Shown here: positions 4,774-7,021 of the stretch, in pieces
How positions within the stretch are numbered: the first letter of the stretch is position 1
Layout: each line of letters opens with the position of its first letter
Assembly: GCA_023404955.1 (NCBI GenBank)
Contig: JAEXZY010000036.1
Location: forward strand, 1-7,021
DNA from: Actinomycetes bacterium
Lineage (GTDB): Bacteria > Actinomycetota > Actinomycetes > Mycobacteriales > Mycobacteriaceae
DNA length: 7,021 bases
Direction: 5' to 3'
Program-made: the position numbers and the translations under genes
Notes under the pieces: model-generated
Seen by the model: the letters and a program-made list of their open reading frames with translations, nothing else
Told to the model about the DNA's origin: nothing
The model's database searches: none

Positions 4774-6163
4774 CGGGCAGCCGCCACCCGCGAGCACCGG
4801 GCAGCGTCAGCGCGGCTTCAGGACCCCACGAGCCTCGTGCATAGGGCTGCACGGACGGCGGATTGTCGAGAACGGGTTGGCACACCTGCCAGAGCCGGTC
4901 CACCTCGTCACCGCGCGCGAACAGTGTTTGATCGCCGCGCATGACATCGAGCAGCAGCCGCTCGTAAGCCTCCAGCGCGTCGTCCTCATGGTCGGTCCGA
5001 GCGAGATCGAGCTGGGTGCGCAGCGGTTCGATGACGGTGTCCGCCCCCGGTCGCTTGACGTTGAGAACCACCGTGGCCGAGAGCGTTTGGCTCAGCTCGA
5101 GGCCGAGTTGGTCTGGCTCGGGCGCGTCGCCGGAAAACGGGGACGGCGGCGTGCGGAACGTCACGGTGACACTGCGGCGATTGTCCGCCAATGCCTTTCC
5201 GGTCCGGAGGTAGAACGGCACGTCGTGCCAGCGCTCGTTGTCGACGAAGGCTTCGAGCGCCACGAACGTCTCCACCTGCGAATCGTCTGCCACATCGTCG
5301 TCGTCGCGGTAACCGTCGTACTGCCCGAACACCACCCGGTCGGGTTCCAGCGGACGCATCGCTTCGAACACTGCGGCTTTGGCCTCCCGCAGCGCGTCGG
5401 CGTCCACCGTCTCCGGCCGTTCCATCGCGACGAACCCGAGCACCTGGCAGAGGTGCGTCGTCACCATGTCACGAAAACATCCGGTGGACTCGTAGAAGCT
5501 GCCCCTGCCCTCCAGTGCGAGGTCCTCGGGCACATCGATCTGCACCGACTCGACATGGTCTCTGTTCCAGGCGGATTCGAGGATCGCATTGGCGAAGCGC
5601 AGAGCGAGGATGTTCTGCACGGCCTCCTTGCCCAGGAAATGATCGATGCGGTACACCGAGCTCTCTTCGGTAACCGATGACACCGTGGCATCGAGAGCGC
5701 GCGAACTGTCCAGGTCGGTGCCGAACGGCTTCTCGATGATCAACCGGGCATCCGCGGCGAGCCCTTCCCGGCCCAGCATCGCGATCATCGACTCCATTGC
5801 CGTGGGCGGCACCGACAGATAGATCACCGTTTGGGCGTCGGCGCCCACATCGGACTTGGCGGCGGCCACCGCGGACGCCAGATCGGCGCCGTCGTCGGCA
5901 TTCGATGACTGAAAAGACAAACGCTGCAACAGCTCGTCGACAACATCAGCGTCGATGTCGTCGACCGACTCCGACAGTCCTGTGCGGACCGACTCGCGGA
6001 AAGCATCGATGCTGTCGGGTGCGCTGCGTCCCGAACCGACGATTGCGTAGTCGTCGGGGAAGTGCCCGGCAGCGGCGAGCCGATAGATGCTGGGGAACAG
6101 CATGCGGCGGGCGAGATCGCCGCGGGCGCCGAACAGCACCAGGACGAATGGGTCGACGGTCAT
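4766..6163 (-). CDS. zwf: Glucose-6-phosphate 1-dehydrogenase, short actinobacterial form
   Basis: This gene encodes 465 residues and catalyses oxidation of glucose-6-phosphate to 6-phosphogluconolactone with NADP+, the first step of the oxidative pentose phosphate pathway, in the cytosol. Motifs in order are: the Rossmann loop FGARGDLARRM (11-21), where the usual GASGDLA has Arg14; IVGSGRSA with Arg46 at the position that normally holds the NADP+ 2'-phosphate; EKPFG (144-148); the substrate-binding signature RIDHFLGKE (172-180); RDMVTTHLCQVL with His237 as probable catalytic base; the VPFYLRTGK segment (315-323); and GSWGPEA near the C-terminus. Length and overall pattern agree with the short paralogue (about 466 residues) of M. 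tuberculosis and not the longer 514-residue form. ATG 6163 overlaps the stop of the reductase gene as ATGA and has AGGAG 8 nt upstream. A frame extending upstream to 6850 lies within the reductase gene and is a shadow. DHF instead of DHY and TTH instead of the common QNH are mild departures. Confidence 0.95.
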   Translation of the reverse strand: MTVDPFVLVLFGARGDLARRMLFPSIYRLAAAGHFPDDYAIVGSGRSAPDSIDAFRESVRTGLSESVDDIDADVVDELLQRLSFQSSNADDGADLASAVAAAKSDVGADAQTVIYLSVPPTAMESMIAMLGREGLAADARLIIEKPFGTDLDSSRALDATVSSVTEESSVYRIDHFLGKEAVQNILALRFANAILESAWNRDHVESVQIDVPEDLALEGRGSFYESTGCFRDMVTTHLCQVLGFVAMERPETVDADALREAKAAVFEAMRPLEPDRVVFGQYDGYRDDDDVADDSQVETFVALEAFVDNERWHDVPFYLRTGKALADNRRSVTVTFRTPPSPFSGDAPEPDQLGLELSQTLSATVVLNVKRPGADTVIEPLRTQLDLARTDHEDDALEAYERLLLDVMRGDQTLFARGDEVDRLWQVCQPVLDNPPSVQPYARGSWGPEAALTLPGARGWRLPDA

Positions 6164-7021
6164 GAGGCTGACTCCTGGAGGTTCAACAGTGCGTTTTCGA
6201 CGACTTCGGTCAGCGCCGGATGGATCCAGTAGGGTCGGCCTGCAAGTTCCTGGGCCGTGATACCGAAGTTCATGGCGACGACGAAGATCTGGATGAGGCT
6301 GGCGGCCTGGGCGCCGATCAGATGGGCACCCAGAATGGTTCCGCCGGGTTCGGTCAACACCTTGCACAGGCCGGCCGTGTCCTCCATCGCCCATCCATAA
6401 GCCACGTCGGAGTACTCGGCGATGCCGACGGAGAAGTCGAGTCCGTCGCGCCGGCAGTCGTCTTCGGTCCGGCCGACCGACGCGATCTGCGGATTGGTGA
6501 ACACCGCCGACGGCACCAGCTCGTGACTGATCTCCCGGAGATCGCCAGGGTGCAGCAGGTTGTGCTTGACGATGCCGGCCTCGCGATTGGCGACGTGTTT
6601 GAGGGGGATCGCGGTGCTGACGTCGCCGAGTGCGAAAACTCCCTCGGCGGAGGTGCGGCAGTAGCGGTCCACGGCGATGCGGCCGTCGTCGTGGGTGTCG
6701 ATGCCGGCCTTCTCGACGTCGAGGCGGTCGCTGTTGGAGCGGCGTCCAACGGCGACCAGCAGTGCGTCGGCCCGCACCGACGTGCCGTCGTCGAGATCGA
6801 TGCTGAGATTGCCTGCGCTGCCTGACATTCCGATGAGATCGGCGCCGCACCTCACGTCGTAGGTGTCGCGCATCAAGTCTGTGTACACGTCACGCACGGC
6901 GTCGTCCTGCGGGCCGCCCAGGAGGCGGCCCGACTTCTCGATGATCGTGATGCGGCTGCCGGCAGCCGCGAAGACGTGGGCGAGCTCGGCGGCGCTGTAG
7001 CCGCCGCCGAGCACCGCGAGA
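6160..7021 (-). CDS. mtr: Mycothione reductase (pyridine nucleotide-disulfide oxidoreductase), 5' end cut by window
   Basis: The C-terminal 286 residues are visible, about 60 % of a protein normally near 460. The family is an FAD homodimer that reduces mycothione to mycothiol with NAD(P)H in the cytosol. Seen in order: the NAD(P) Rossmann motif GGGYSAAELAHVF at the start of the fragment; ADALLVAVGRRSNSD; the second FAD motif GVFALGDVS followed by LKHVANREAGIVKHNLL; the interface domain VPSAVFTNPQIASVGRTEDD; DVAYGWAMEDTAGL; and YWIHPALTEVVENALLNL, whose His and the Glu five residues later form the catalytic dyad of disulfide reductases. The DVAYGWAMEDT and YWIHPAL-EVVENALL strings match M. tuberculosis Mtr as I remember it, which separates it from lipoamide dehydrogenase or mercuric reductase. 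The redox CxxxxC lies outside the window and could not be checked. The residues after the second Rossmann strand (ITIIEKSGRLLGG) have Glu where NADPH enzymes carry Arg. The stop overlaps the zwf start by 4 nt. Confidence 0.88.
   Translation of the reverse strand, partial: LAVLGGGYSAAELAHVFAAAGSRITIIEKSGRLLGGPQDDAVRDVYTDLMRDTYDVRCGADLIGMSGSAGNLSIDLDDGTSVRADALLVAVGRRSNSDRLDVEKAGIDTHDDGRIAVDRYCRTSAEGVFALGDVSTAIPLKHVANREAGIVKHNLLHPGDLREISHELVPSAVFTNPQIASVGRTEDDCRRDGLDFSVGIAEYSDVAYGWAMEDTAGLCKVLTEPGGTILGAHLIGAQAASLIQIFVVAMNFGITAQELAGRPYWIHPALTEVVENALLNLQESAS
6172..6176 (-). promoter_or_regulatory. Ribosome binding site AGGAG of zwf
   Basis: AGGAG at 6176-6172 (minus strand) lies inside the 3' end of the reductase gene, 8 nt before ATG 6163. 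Together with the ATGA overlap it fixes the zwf start and suggests coupled translation. Confidence 0.75.

Noticed and set aside
4694..5680. Long open frame of 328 codons on the plus strand opposite zwf
   Set aside because: It has no recognisable domain, has His/Arg-rich composition typical of antisense frames in high-GC DNA, and lies opposite a clear enzyme gene.
6164..6850. Upstream extension of the zwf frame giving a 694-residue protein
   Set aside because: The extra 229 residues are Arg/Gly-rich, lie wholly inside the mycothione reductase gene, and the ATG at 6163 has a good AGGAG and a family-like N-terminus.

Overview
The window looks like chromosomal DNA from a high-GC actinobacterium, most likely a Mycobacterium or Mycolicibacterium. 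The evidence is a mycothione reductase (mycothiol is the actinobacterial thiol), an F420-type luciferase-like oxidoreductase, a TIGR03085-type protein, GTG starts that look leaderless, and very GC-rich third codon positions. I see no RNA gene, mobile element, CRISPR array or sign of recent transfer. Coding is almost continuous, and no gap reaches 50 bases.

Layout: positions 1-431 (+) hold the C-terminal end of a Pro/Ala/Ser-rich protein that starts outside the window. Everything else reads on the minus strand, so the order of transcription runs from right to left: a mycothione reductase (7021-6160, 5' end cut off), glucose-6-phosphate dehydrogenase zwf (6163-4766), a GH15 glycosidase (4773-2980), a TIGR03085 / DinB-like metal-binding protein (2965-2342), and an LLM-class F420-dependent oxidoreductase (2327-1395). 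These five overlap by 4 and 8 nt or are separated by 14 nt, with Shine-Dalgarno sequences inside or just after the upstream genes, so they look like one operon. Two small single-pass membrane proteins with Thr/Ser-rich tails follow (1354-902 and 876-367). Each has its own TACTAT -10 element, placed identically before a GTG start, which suggests separate leaderless transcripts.

How the genes may work together (inference): the GH15 enzyme could release glucose from trehalose or an alpha-glucan. After phosphorylation, Zwf would oxidise glucose-6-phosphate and make NADPH. The reductase would return mycothione to mycothiol. The TIGR03085 protein keeps a His/Glu/His metal site like that of mycothiol-dependent maleylpyruvate isomerase, and the LLM enzyme would use F420. 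The operon therefore reads as a redox and sugar-oxidation unit. The reductase has a Glu where an NADPH-type enzyme would have Arg, so it may prefer NADH.

The most unusual features are the near-identical promoter/start modules of the two Thr-rich membrane proteins and the 65-nt tail-to-tail coding overlap at 367-431. I did not find a clear new defence or mobile system here.
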